NCBI GenBank assembly: GCA_017535785.1
Contig: JAFXTN010000034.1
Location: 1-44,169 of the forward strand
Source of the DNA: Butyrivibrio sp.
Lineage (GTDB): Bacteria; Bacillota; Clostridia; Lachnospirales; Lachnospiraceae
DNA length: 44,169 nt
Direction: 5' to 3'
Position numbers and translations under genes: made by a program. This document shows positions 15,962 through 24,094 of this stretch, in pieces. The notes under the pieces are model-generated. The model was not told where the DNA came from, did not search any database, and was given only the letters and a program-made list of their open reading frames with translations. Positions within the stretch are counted from its first letter, which is position 1. Every line of letters begins with the position of its first letter.

Positions 15962-17141
15962 GCTCTCCGCTGTTGTATCTCTCAATGATATTGTTGATAC
16001 GCTCAACGGGGTTGAGAAGGTCGCTTATTGATGCATCGTGGTTAAGTGTATCGATGAGATAAGCGATGTACTTGCTCATATCGCAGCTTATATACCACTC
16101 ACGTGAAAGAAGCTCGGGAGTCTGGTATATAAGGTTTGTTGTAAAGATCCTGTCGATAAGACCTTCTTCATAAGCCTTATCAAACTCTGCAAGACCGCCT
16201 GTGAAAAGACCAAATGTAGAGAATGCATATATTCTTGCAGCCTTACGCTGTTTAAGTGCTTTTGCAACATCGAGGATACTCTCTCCTGAAGAGATCATAT
16301 CATCAACGATGATAACTGACTTTCCTTCAACACTTGTTCCGAGGAACTCATGTGATACGATAGGATTTCTTCCGTCAACTACCTGTGTGTAGTCACGTCT
16401 CTTATAGAACATTCCGACATCAAGACCAAGTACGCTGGCAAGATAGATTGCTCTGCTCATACCACCTTCATCAGGTGAGATTACCATCATGTTGTCTGAA
16501 TCGATCTTAAGATCCCATACGTTTCTGAGAAGGGCCTTAATAAACTGATATGTTGTTCTTACGGTCTCAAAACCGTTAAGAGGAATAGCATTTTGAACTC
16601 TCGGATCATGTGCGTCAAAGGTGATGATATTATCTACACCCATGTTTACAAGCTCCTGAAGAGCTATAGCACAGTCGAGAGACTCTCTTGAACTTCTTTT
16701 ATGCTGTCTTGATTCGTAGAGGAAAGGCATGATAACAGTGATCCTTCTTGCCTTTCCGCCGACAGCGGCGATGAGTCTTTTAAGATCCTGATAATGATCA
16801 TCAGGAGACATATGATTTTCCTGTCCGAAAAGAGAATAGGTTTGTGAGTAGTTACATACATCTACAAGCAGATACAGATCGTCACCACGAACTGATGCTT
16901 TAATGACGCCCTTTGCCTCGCCTGTTCCGAATCTGGGAACCTCGGCATCTAAGATATAAGAGGGGCGCTCATAACCTGTGAAGGCTAAGCTTCCTTTATG
17001 CTCGTTCTCTCTTTCTGCTCTCCATTTAACGAGGTAGTAATCGACTTTTTCTGCTAAAGGCTTAACTCCCTTGAGTGGAATGATTCCGAGGGAACCTACA
17101 GGAATTGTCTCCAGATTACGTTTCTCTTCTCTTTTTGACAT
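15924..17141 (-). CDS. prs: Ribose-phosphate pyrophosphokinase, long form
   Basis: Makes PRPP from ribose-5-phosphate and ATP for nucleotide, His and Trp synthesis. At 405 residues it is much longer than the usual 315 or so. The core is kept: MPFLYESRQHKRSSRESLDC, the FDAHDPRVQNAIPLNGFETV segment, SPDEGGMSRA, the KRRDYT flexible-loop motif and the PRPP-binding loop VIIVDDMISSGES. Extra sequence lies at the N-terminus (about 60 residues before the first core strand) and at the C-terminus. It is the last gene of the dnaD-dnaI-prs operon: its ATG overlaps the dnaI stop by 1 base (TAATG). Confidence 0.93.
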   Translation of the reverse strand: MSKREEKRNLETIPVGSLGIIPLKGVKPLAEKVDYYLVKWRAERENEHKGSLAFTGYERPSYILDAEVPRFGTGEAKGVIKASVRGDDLYLLVDVCNYSQTYSLFGQENHMSPDDHYQDLKRLIAAVGGKARRITVIMPFLYESRQHKRSSRESLDCAIALQELVNMGVDNIITFDAHDPRVQNAIPLNGFETVRTTYQFIKALLRNVWDLKIDSDNMMVISPDEGGMSRAIYLASVLGLDVGMFYKRRDYTQVVDGRNPIVSHEFLGTSVEGKSVIIVDDMISSGESILDVAKALKQRKAARIYAFSTFGLFTGGLAEFDKAYEEGLIDRIFTTNLIYQTPELLSREWYISCDMSKYIAYLIDTLNHDASISDLLNPVERINNIIERYNSGELRASLEAEKKIP

Positions 17142-18124
17142 TACTGAAAATCCTCACTTTCTTTTTTGGCAATCTTTTTGATCTTACGAATGTCCTGTCC
17201 GGTTAATTTAAGAAGCGTATAGTTACTTGTAACTCGCGAAAAGATTCTATCCGAATAGGTTGCCTGTAATTCTTCTAGAGAAAGGTTGGTAGTAATGATC
17301 GTAGACTTTTTCCTCAAATCTCTCTCATTGAGGCATGAGAAAAGCTCAGATGCCACAAAGCTGTTCGTTCGCTCAGTACCGAGATCGTCGATTATAAGCA
17401 ATTCGCAATTGTATATATCATCATATATACCCTTAAGTTCCTGCTTGTTGCGATAGTCGAATGAGTTCTCGGCCAGTAGTTCGAACAGTCCGGAAGAACT
17501 AAAATAAATAACCGAATGCCCCTTTTTGAGCAGTTCGTTGGCAACACAAGTAGACAAGAATGATTTGCCAACACCAACTGTACCATAAATGAATAGATTT
17601 TGGTAGTCGGAGTTAAAATTATTTATAAATTTTTCCGAAACCGCCACAGCGCCCTTAAAACGCTTTAAATCCTCGCCTTGATAATATTTCTCGGTCAGGA
17701 GTTTGAAGTTTGCGGTTTTAGCTAAAGCCTTAAGATTGGAACGGTCATAGAGAGTTTCTATGATCTTTTGTTTGAAACAGTGACACTTTTCGTTGCCGAT
17801 ATAACCGGTATCCTTGCAGTCACTGCAGGTATAACCCATATCAAGATAATCGTCAGAAAAACCTGCCTCGGTCAAAAGAATCTTCTTTTGGCGTGCAAGT
17901 TCTTCAAGTTCGCGCTTTAATGCGCTCTTGTCCAGTCTCTCTCCCGAGAGAAGCCTTCTTCCGAAGTCTACACTGGCTGTTGAAGTCTTGTCCTCGAGCT
18001 CTTTATAGCCCGGAACGGTATCATATACATAACGCTGTCTCTCTTCAAGCTCCTGTCTGTGGAGAGAGCGTCTTTCTTCATATTCATGCATTATTTCGTC
18101 GAATTGAGCGTTGGTCAATGCCAT
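17141..18124 (-). CDS. dnaI: Helicase loader, DnaC/DnaI-type AAA+ ATPase
   Basis: Loads the replicative helicase onto DNA at initiation and restart. The 327-residue protein has an N-terminal helical helicase-binding part, a zinc-binding cluster (CSDCKDTGYIGNEKCHC) and a C-terminal AAA+ module. That module has Walker A GTVGVGKSFL, Walker B LLIIDDLGTE, a sensor region TIITTNLS and an arginine-finger region SDRIFSRV. The zinc cluster distinguishes it from IS21 IstB ATPases, and no transposase is nearby. AGAGGAG lies 6 nt ahead of the ATG. It follows the DnaD-domain gene and is separated from it by a folded 130-nt spacer that may regulate its translation (see findings). Confidence 0.92.
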   Translation of the reverse strand: MALTNAQFDEIMHEYEERRSLHRQELEERQRYVYDTVPGYKELEDKTSTASVDFGRRLLSGERLDKSALKRELEELARQKKILLTEAGFSDDYLDMGYTCSDCKDTGYIGNEKCHCFKQKIIETLYDRSNLKALAKTANFKLLTEKYYQGEDLKRFKGAVAVSEKFINNFNSDYQNLFIYGTVGVGKSFLSTCVANELLKKGHSVIYFSSSGLFELLAENSFDYRNKQELKGIYDDIYNCELLIIDDLGTERTNSFVASELFSCLNERDLRKKSTIITTNLSLEELQATYSDRIFSRVTSNYTLLKLTGQDIRKIKKIAKKESEDFQ

Positions 18125-18133
18125 GTGATTCTC

Positions 18134-18251
18134 CTCTTAGCACAAAGTTATGCCCTGCACGTGTTTTGGGGAAGGCTGTGCGCCGCCGCCAAACCAAAGT
18201 ACAGGGCTTGCTTTTGTGTAACTCTTACCGATTCCCCAACCGGATAAGAGT
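18134..18251 (-). ncRNA. Candidate structured RNA or leader between dnaD and dnaI
   Basis: In minus-strand order, hairpin A (18251-18221) pairs ACTCTTA plus CCG with CGG plus TAAGAGT, with one bulged base and a 10-nt loop containing TTGGGGAA. Hairpin B (18218-18141) is closed by CACAAA/TTTGTG and by GCCCTG/CAGGGC. Its large internal region contains TTCCCCAA (minus strand, 18173-18166), a perfect 8-nt complement of loop A. The 5' arm of hairpin A (CTCTTA) could also pair with TAAGAG (18134-18139), next to the dnaI ribosome binding site. I recognise no Rfam family. The fold is read by eye and not computed. Confidence 0.5.
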
Positions 18252-18252
18252 A

Positions 18253-19350
18253 TTAATTGTCCAGAAGTTTCTTTTCAAGTTCAGCAAAATCATATGTATT
18301 TTGCTGGAACTGATTGAAACGGTTCTGGGCGCCGCCATGGCGAATATATGATTCGTCAGAGCGGAGTTTGCTGTCAATGGATGACACGGAAGCCTTCGAT
18401 TTCTTCTTGCGAAGATCGGCGGTAAAGTCAGCATCTAGTCTGGCAATATCCTCCCTGTTCTTAACCTTACTATCATGCCAGCTTCGAAGAATGCCGTCGC
18501 AATATCTAAGGCGATTCTTCTGTGTAGCCAGAACAGTGCGGTCGCAGGCTTCCATGATGATATCCATTGAAAATCCCAACTCTCCACGCCAGGAACGGAT
18601 AATGTTTCCTTCCTTTTCCGTGGGGTTATTTTCCATACCGAGTGCTTTCATGATCTCGACGATTTCGGGATCACGTTTGTAATTTTCCACGCGAGCCTGT
18701 TTTGGCGTTTTGATGCCTTGCTGAGCCCAGTTGATAGCCACCTTTTCTACATACCGGAAATCAGCTTTATGATTATCGACGCAGTATTGCATCAGATAGT
18801 CCAATAGATCATCGGAAAACTTAAGTTCGTCTTTGATGTAGAACAGTGTCATGATCTCTGTTGAAGTAAGAGGTCTGTTGAAATACTGTTCAGCGGGAAA
18901 GAGAATGCTTGACTCCGAAGACTGCTTGAAGGAACGAAGCTGTGCGGCAGAGTAGCTCGGCTTTTCCGGAATACCGTCCGTGACTTCGGATTTAACTGAA
19001 GTTACGGGTTTAAGAACAGTTTCACTCTTTCTTGTGGAAACCTTCACGGGAGATGCGATATCCTCCATGTGGATGCCGGTGAGATTGCCCATGGCATCAT
19101 GTTCCAAGCTGATAAGCTCTTTCTTTTCCCAATATTTAAGTGCTCGTATTACATCCTTTTCTGTATGGTTGAATTTATCCGCCAGAGCTGAAACACTGGT
19201 GGGTAAATTTGCATTCATCATCCTGAGCAGATAAAGATAGATCTTTATCTGTGCGTCATTGGCATCTTGCATATATTCATCAATGAATATATTGGAAACA
19301 TTCGTAGAATCCTCCCCAAGATTATGACTTATAGTTACTCGCCCCATCAT
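18253..19350 (-). CDS. dnaD: DnaD-domain replication initiation/restart protein
   Basis: A 365-residue primosome protein. The N-terminal part (about residues 1-105) is a winged-helix region (QIKIYLYLLRMM...SVSALADKFNHTEKDVIRALKYWEKKELI). A linker with low complexity follows. Two DnaD/DnaB_2-type helical domains come next, at about 165-235 and 240-310, each ending in the typical Y-xxx-I/V-xxx-W signature (YVEKVAINW and YCDGILRSW). Two such domains recall DnaB of Bacillus as much as DnaD, so the exact orthology is open. It heads an operon with dnaI and prs. A TATAAT -10 box lies at 19396-19391 on the minus strand and a cluster of DnaA-box-like sites lies about 80-250 bases further upstream. Confidence 0.9.
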   Translation of the reverse strand: MMGRVTISHNLGEDSTNVSNIFIDEYMQDANDAQIKIYLYLLRMMNANLPTSVSALADKFNHTEKDVIRALKYWEKKELISLEHDAMGNLTGIHMEDIASPVKVSTRKSETVLKPVTSVKSEVTDGIPEKPSYSAAQLRSFKQSSESSILFPAEQYFNRPLTSTEIMTLFYIKDELKFSDDLLDYLMQYCVDNHKADFRYVEKVAINWAQQGIKTPKQARVENYKRDPEIVEIMKALGMENNPTEKEGNIIRSWRGELGFSMDIIMEACDRTVLATQKNRLRYCDGILRSWHDSKVKNREDIARLDADFTADLRKKKSKASVSSIDSKLRSDESYIRHGGAQNRFNQFQQNTYDFAELEKKLLDN

Positions 19351-19390
19351 CTCAATTAATCACCTGCTTTACTTTTTCATCACAGGTTCG

Positions 19391-19396
19391 ATTATA
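19391..19396 (-). promoter_or_regulatory. Likely -10 box of the dnaD operon
   Basis: A perfect TATAAT on the minus strand, 41 bases ahead of the dnaD ATG. No good -35 hexamer lies 16-18 bases upstream, which fits a promoter that needs an activator, but could also mean the call is wrong. Confidence 0.45.
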
Positions 19397-19477
19397 GCAT
19401 GGTGATTTTTTAAAAGATATGGGAAAAGTGACGAAGAAATCCAGTTACAGAGCGCGTTTCGGGATTGTTGGATTTTT

Positions 19478-19638
19478 TGTGGACAATGTGGATAACGTGG
19501 ATTATTTATTGGACTGAAAATAAAAAACAGCCAAACCGCGCACATGTCAGATATAAAAGACTTAGCACAAAGCGGTTGGCTGTTATCCACCAAAAAAGAT
19601 TTACATATATATCAAACTAAAAGTGGATATGTGGATAA
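19478..19638. promoter_or_regulatory. Cluster of DnaA-box-like sites upstream of dnaD
   Basis: Three 9-mers stand directly head-to-tail: TGTGGACAA (19478-19486), TGTGGATAA (19487-19495, an exact complement of the consensus TTATCCACA) and CGTGGATTA (19496-19504). Further sites are TTATCCACC (19583-19591, opposite orientation), AGTGGATAT (19622-19630) and TGTGGATAA (19630-19638, exact). They surround the murC terminator and precede the dnaD promoter region. DnaA binding is inferred from the match to the consensus. Confidence 0.6.
19515..19584 (-). terminator. Terminator of murC with a large loop
   Basis: The arms AACAGCCAACCGC and GCGGTTTGGCTGTT pair with one bulged base around a loop of about 32 nt. 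On the minus strand the stem is followed by TTTTTTATTTT. It lies 58 bases after the murC stop. The upstream arm overlaps one DnaA-box-like site. Confidence 0.82.
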
Positions 19639-19641
19639 GTA

Positions 19642-21036
19642 TTATTTACCAAGGAGCTCATCCCCGATTTTAACAACATCTCCGGCACCCATGGTTATCA
19701 ACAAATCTCCTTTAGTGCAATTTTGCAAAAGAAATTTTTCGATTTCTCCAAAGCCCTGAATAGTGGGGAAATAATTGCATTCATGGCCGAGCTCAACTAT
19801 CTTGTCGCGAAGAGTTCTTGAGCTGATGCCAAGATTGTCGGTCTCTCTTGCAGCGTAGATATCTGCAAGGATCACATGATCGGCGAGAGACAGAGCATCG
19901 GCAAACTCATTTAAAAGAGCCTTCGTTCTGGTATAAGTATGAGGCTGGAACACGCACCAGATCTTATTGTGAGGATAATTCTGAGCTGCGGTGAGTGTAG
20001 CCTTGATCTCAGTAGGATGATGAGCGTAGTCATCAATTATGGTTACGCCGTGGATATCTCCCTTATATTCAAATCTGCGGCTTGTTCCGCCAAATAGAGA
20101 GAGCGCTGCTGTCATATGCTCCTCATCTATGCCGAGAACATTGCTGACTGCAATAGCTGCCAGTGAGTTGTAGACATTGTGAATACCGGGAACGGCAAGC
20201 TTTATATCAAGTACTTTTTCTCCGGGCATATGTGCCTTGTATGACGGATTGCCTTTTTCATCGTAAGTAATATCGGTAGGATAGTAGTCAAATGTATCCT
20301 TTGAACCGTAAGTGATGATAGAACATGACAAACCTTCGGTGATCTCACCGACATTGTCGATATCACCGTTGATCACAAGAGTTCCGTCATCGGGTAAAAG
20401 AGCGGCAAATCTTTTGAATGAATGTCTGATATCATCAAGATCCTTGAAGAAATCCAAGTGATCCGCATCAATATTGGAAATGACACTGATCTTTGGGAAG
20501 AAGCTTAAGAAGCTGTTTGTGTATTCGCAAGCTTCCGTTACAAAATAATCTGAGCTTCCTACTCTGATATTGCCTCCGATATCCTTAAACACTCCGCCTA
20601 TAGAAAGAGTGGGATCTGTGTCTGCTTCAAGAAGGATCTTGGAAAGCATCGATGTAGTTGTAGTCTTTCCGTGAGTTCCGCTGATCGCAACAGGAAGCTT
20701 ATACTCCTTCATTATCTGTCCAAGGAGCTCTGCTCTTGTGAGCATAGGGATTCCTGCGTTCTTGACTGCAATAAATTCCGGATTGTCGGGATGAACGGCT
20801 GCAGTGTAAACAACCGCATCTATATGTTCCGAGTTCTCAATATTTTCCGCACACTGTCCGTAAAAAACCGTTACTCCGTTATCACTCAGAGTTCTGGTCA
20901 TCGCAGATTCTTTGGAATCAGAACCTGATACCTTAAAACCTTTTTCGATGAGAATATGTGCAAGTCCGCTCATGGAAATGCCGCCGATTCCCATGAAATA
21001 GATATGTACGGGCTTATTAAAATCTATAGTGTACAT
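19642..21036 (-). CDS. murC: UDP-N-acetylmuramate--L-alanine ligase
   Basis: Adds L-Ala to UDP-MurNAc in cytoplasmic peptidoglycan precursor synthesis. The 464-residue protein has the N-terminal nucleotide-binding loop MGIGGISMSGLAHIL, the ATP-binding loop ISGTHGKTTTTSML, the Mur ligase motifs TEACEYTNSFLSFFP, ISNIDADHLDFF and DDYAHHPTEIKATL, and a C-terminal domain with CVFQPHTYTRTK. All are intact. It is followed by its own terminator. A promoter with TTGACT and TAGAAT is seen upstream on the minus strand. A GAGGA ribosome binding site precedes the ATG. Confidence 0.97.
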   Translation of the reverse strand: MYTIDFNKPVHIYFMGIGGISMSGLAHILIEKGFKVSGSDSKESAMTRTLSDNGVTVFYGQCAENIENSEHIDAVVYTAAVHPDNPEFIAVKNAGIPMLTRAELLGQIMKEYKLPVAISGTHGKTTTTSMLSKILLEADTDPTLSIGGVFKDIGGNIRVGSSDYFVTEACEYTNSFLSFFPKISVISNIDADHLDFFKDLDDIRHSFKRFAALLPDDGTLVINGDIDNVGEITEGLSCSIITYGSKDTFDYYPTDITYDEKGNPSYKAHMPGEKVLDIKLAVPGIHNVYNSLAAIAVSNVLGIDEEHMTAALSLFGGTSRRFEYKGDIHGVTIIDDYAHHPTEIKATLTAAQNYPHNKIWCVFQPHTYTRTKALLNEFADALSLADHVILADIYAARETDNLGISSRTLRDKIVELGHECNYFPTIQGFGEIEKFLLQNCTKGDLLITMGAGDVVKIGDELLGK

Positions 21037-21088
21037 GATGATCCTCGTTTCCTTTTTCCTGATTATTAATAAAGATATAACGCAATCT

Positions 21089-21116
21089 ATTCTAACACTT
21101 ATTTAATTAAAGTCAA
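21089..21116 (-). promoter_or_regulatory. Probable sigma-A promoter of murC
   Basis: Minus strand TTGACT (21116-21111), a 16-nt spacer and TAGAAT (21094-21089). The murC ATG lies about 50 bases downstream. Confidence 0.7.
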
Positions 21117-21173
21117 AAATTATATAAATTAGTGTTTGAGCGAAAAAACAAACAAAACAGTATCATATTTAGC

Positions 21174-21206
21174 TTAACAATGTTATACTTTTATATATAA
21201 AAGTAT
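21174..21206 (+). promoter_or_regulatory. Probable glgC promoter overlapped by a 22-bp perfect palindrome
   Basis: TTAACA (21174-21179), a 16-nt spacer and TATAAA (21196-21201) form a sigma-A-like promoter about 90 bases ahead of glgC. The -10 box lies inside a perfect palindrome of 22 bp (21185-21206, arms ATACTTTTATA). This could be a repressor operator. A CTCTTTTTT tract follows, so a weak hairpin terminator or attenuator is the alternative. Confidence 0.5.
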
Positions 21207-21293
21207 CTCTTTTTTCTTATGAGAAACACACAGATAGTTTGGTGATTCAATTGCATTAGAGTTAATGACGGAAGCTGCAACACGAGGTGGAAC

Positions 21294-22562
21294 ATGATAA
21301 AAAAAGAAATGATCGCCATGCTACTGGCAGGGGGCCAGGGTAGCAGACTTGGAGTGCTGACAGCCAATATGGCAAAGCCGGCAGTATCTTTCGGGGGAAA
21401 GTACAGGATAATCGACTTTCCGCTTAGTAATTGTATTAATTCCGGAGTGGACACTGTGGGTGTCCTTACACAATATCGTCCGCTCAGACTTAATTCTCAC
21501 ATTGGAATAGGTATACCGTGGGATCTTGATCGTAATTTCGGTGGAGTAACTGTGCTTCCGCCTTATGAAAAGAGTGCCAACAGTGAGTGGTATACCGGTA
21601 CCGCCAATGCTATTTACCAGAATCTTGAATACATGGAAAATTATGATCCTGATTATGTGTTGATCCTTTCGGGAGACCACATTTATAAGATGGATTATGA
21701 GACCATGCTTGACTTTCATAAGGCAAGTAACGCTGACGTTACGATTGCCGTTATGCCTGTGCCCATAGAAGAAGCTTGCAGGTTCGGAATCATGATCACC
21801 GATGAGAACAAGAGGATTGTGGATTTCGAGGAAAAACCCGAGCATCCGAGGAGCAATCTTGCTTCGATGGGTATCTATATCTTTTCATGGAAAGCACTTA
21901 AAAATGCACTTATAAACAACAAAGACCTTCCGGGACTTGATTTCGGTAAGCATATCATTCCATATTGCAAGGAGCAGGGACAGTCGCTCTATGCATACGA
22001 ATTTGACGGTTATTGGAAGGATGTGGGAACGCTGACATCATATTGGCAGGCCAACATGGAGCTTATTGATATCGTTCCCGAGTTCAATCTCTATGAAGAA
22101 TATTGGAAGATCTACACTTCAAGCGGAATACAGCCTCCGCAGTATTTAGGACCCGACAGCGCTATGGAGAGATGCATAGCGGGTGAGGGATGTGAGATAT
22201 ACGGAAAGGTATATAACTCCATCATAGGTCCGGGAGTAAAGATAGGAAAAGACACAGTTGTAAGCCACTCCATAATCATGAATGAGACAGAGATAGGAGA
22301 GGGGTGCAATATTGAAAAAGGTATCATCGCAGAGAAAGTTAAGATAGGAAACAACGTACACCTGGGGGCATTTGAAGAAAAGCCCAACGAAACAAAACCG
22401 GGAATCTATTGCGAGGGAATCTGCACGATAGGAGAGAGGTCAGAGATTCCCGACAATGTAACCATCGGAAAGAACACTATGATCTTTGGAAAGACATCCT
22501 CGGAAGATTATCCGGACGGTGTTTTGGACAGCGGAAGAACACTAGATAAGGCAGGTGATTGA
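21294..22562 (+). CDS. glgC: Glucose-1-phosphate adenylyltransferase, catalytic subunit
   Basis: Makes ADP-glucose from glucose-1-phosphate and ATP, the committed step of glycogen synthesis. The 422-residue protein shows the nucleotidyltransferase N-terminus [39 protein letters not shown], the [11 protein letters not shown] metal and substrate site and [22 protein letters not shown]-terminal left-handed beta-helix of hexapeptide-like turns follows. It is followed one base after its stop by glgD. In Firmicutes the two proteins form a heteromer in which GlgC is catalytic. Confidence 0.96.
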   Translation: MIKKEMIAMLLAGGQGSRLGVLTANMAKPAVSFGGKYRIIDFPLSNCINSGVDTVGVLTQYRPLRLNSHIGIGIPWDLDRNFGGVTVLPPYEKSANSEWYTGTANAIYQNLEYMENYDPDYVLILSGDHIYKMDYETMLDFHKASNADVTIAVMPVPIEEACRFGIMITDENKRIVDFEEKPEHPRSNLASMGIYIFSWKALKNALINNKDLPGLDFGKHIIPYCKEQGQSLYAYEFDGYWKDVGTLTSYWQANMELIDIVPEFNLYEEYWKIYTSSGIQPPQYLGPDSAMERCIAGEGCEIYGKVYNSIIGPGVKIGKDTVVSHSIIMNETEIGEGCNIEKGIIAEKVKIGNNVHLGAFEEKPNETKPGIYCEGICTIGERSEIPDNVTIGKNTMIFGKTSSEDYPDGVLDSGRTLDKAGD

Positions 22563-22563
22563 C

Positions 22564-23682
22564 ATGAGGGCGATTGGCATTATTTTAGCGGGCGGAAGCA
22601 GTAGTAGGATGCAGGAGCTATCCAAGAAAAGAGCCGTATGTGCGATGCCTGTTGCGGGATTTTACAGGAGTATAGATTTTGCTCTGAGTAACATGACAAA
22701 CTCTCATATTCAAACGGTTGCGGTGTTTACTCAGTACAATGCGGGAAGTCTTAATTCACACCTCAGTTCATCAAAGTGGTGGGATTTCGGTAGAAAACAA
22801 GGCGGATTATATGTTTTCACTCCGGCCGTGAAGGCGTCAGGAAACCTATGGTACAGAGGAACTGCCGATGCGATAGCTCAGAATTTGGATTTCCTAAGGA
22901 GCTGTCATGAGCCGTATGTTGTGATAACATCCGGTGACTGTGTTTACAAGATGGATTTCGGCAAGCTTTTGGAATATCACATTCAGAAGCAGGCAGATAT
23001 AACCGTAGTTTGCAAGGACATGCCGGCATCCTTTGATACTGAGAGATTCGGAACCATAAGGATGAATGAGGAGAGCAGGATCGAAGACTTTGAAGAAAAG
23101 CCTGTGGTATCAAGATCCAATACAATCTCCTGCGGTATATATGTGATCCGAAGAAGGCAGCTCATAGAGCTCATAGAAAGAGCTGAAGAAGAGGAAAGAT
23201 ACGATTTCGTAAGAGACATTCTTGTAAGATACAAGGATATGAAACGTATCTACGGATACAAGATAAAAGAGTACTGGAATAATATAGCTTCGGTTGAAGA
23301 TTACTTCAGGACAAATATGGATTTCCTAAAGCCCGAAGTAAGAGAGTACTTCTTTAGAGAGTATCCGGGAATCTACACCAAGATAGTAGATCTTCCACCG
23401 GCTAAGTACAACGTCGGAGTTAACGTTAAGAACAGTCTTATATCGAGCGGTTGTATCATAAACGGAACCATAGAAGATTCGGTGATATTCAAAGGAGCTT
23501 TTGTAGGCAATAACTGTTATATTAAGAATTCTATCATCTTGAATGATGTTTATATCGGCGACAACACGCACATAGAAAATTGCATTGTAGAGAGCCACGG
23601 TACGATCCAAGCGAACTCGTACTACAAAGAAGATAACGGCATCAAGATAGTGGTAGAAAATAATGAACGCTATGTAATCTAG
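22564..23682 (+). CDS. glgD: Glucose-1-phosphate adenylyltransferase, GlgD subunit
   Basis: This 372-residue GlgC paralog stabilises or modulates GlgC. The N-terminus IGIILAGGSSSRMQELSKKRAVCAMPVAG has a degenerate nucleotide loop: the usual GxGxRL becomes SSSRM, as expected for the poorly catalytic GlgD type. ITSGDCVYKMDFGKL and FEEKPVVSRSNTISCGIYV parallel GlgC. I set the start at the ATG 22564, with AGGTG (22553-22557) as ribosome binding site. The in-frame GTG at 22555 overlaps that site. The gene lies directly behind glgC; no glycogen synthase or branching enzyme gene is in the window. Confidence 0.94.
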   Translation: MRAIGIILAGGSSSRMQELSKKRAVCAMPVAGFYRSIDFALSNMTNSHIQTVAVFTQYNAGSLNSHLSSSKWWDFGRKQGGLYVFTPAVKASGNLWYRGTADAIAQNLDFLRSCHEPYVVITSGDCVYKMDFGKLLEYHIQKQADITVVCKDMPASFDTERFGTIRMNEESRIEDFEEKPVVSRSNTISCGIYVIRRRQLIELIERAEEEERYDFVRDILVRYKDMKRIYGYKIKEYWNNIASVEDYFRTNMDFLKPEVREYFFREYPGIYTKIVDLPPAKYNVGVNVKNSLISSGCIINGTIEDSVIFKGAFVGNNCYIKNSIILNDVYIGDNTHIENCIVESHGTIQANSYYKEDNGIKIVVENNERYVI

Positions 23683-23693
23683 TTATGCTAGAT
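23677..23693 (+). repeat. Short inverted repeat between glgD and spoVG
   Basis: ATCTAG and CTAGAT pair around TTATG and overlap the glgD stop codon. No T-run follows, so readthrough from glgCD into spoVG looks possible. Confidence 0.35.
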
Positions 23694-23719
23694 CAGATTA
23701 ACCAAGAGGGGGTTACACG

Positions 23720-24004
23720 ATGAAAATTACAGACGTCAGAGTAAGAAAGGTTACCAAACAGGGCAAAATGAGAGCAGTTGTTTCTGTTACATTTGATAAT
23801 GAATTTGTTGTTCATGATATCAAAGTAATAGAGGGCGAGAGAGGCTTGTTCATCGCTATGCCGAGTAAGAAGTCTACGGACGGCGAATACAGAGACATTG
23901 CTCATCCCATCAATTCGGATACCAGAAAGATCCTGCAGGATACTATCCTTGAGGCTTATGATAAAGCCGCTGTAGAAGAAGGCGAGGAAGAGCCTGTATT
24001 ATAA
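23720..24004 (+). CDS. spoVG: SpoVG family septation/sporulation regulator
   Basis: A 94-residue nucleic-acid-binding protein that in Firmicutes affects asymmetric septation, virulence genes or sporulation. [11 protein letters not shown], the [29 protein letters not shown] core and the [22 protein letters not shown] tail are conserved. It has a GAGGGGG ribosome binding site and lies 37 bases after glgD. A strong terminator follows. Its own promoter was not found, so it may be read from the glg promoter. Confidence 0.96.
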   Translation: MKITDVRVRKVTKQGKMRAVVSVTFDNEFVVHDIKVIEGERGLFIAMPSKKSTDGEYRDIAHPINSDTRKILQDTILEAYDKAAVEEGEEEPVL

Positions 24005-24022
24005 AATTGAAAATATAAGCAT

Positions 24023-24077
24023 AAAAAATAGGCTGATGCTGAAGATAGAATCTTCAAGCACCGGCCTATTTTTTTAG
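24023..24077. terminator. Bidirectional terminator between spoVG and the secreted Ig-like protein gene
   Basis: The outer stem AAAAAATAGGC / GCCTATTTTTTT encloses an inner hairpin (GAAGA/TCTTC). It has T-runs on both strands and lies between convergent stops. Confidence 0.88.
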
Positions 24078-24094
24078 TCTAATTCTTATAGAAA

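Noticed and set aside
17141-18124. IS21 IstB transposition helper
   Set aside because: It is a related AAA+ ATPase, but the zinc cluster, the DnaD-domain neighbour and the absence of a transposase or terminal repeats favour a helicase loader.
19478-19638. Chromosomal replication origin
   Set aside because: DnaA-box-like sites are present, but the region is short, has no clear AT-rich unwinding element and lacks dnaA, dnaN or other oriC neighbours. A regulatory or titration cluster is the better reading.
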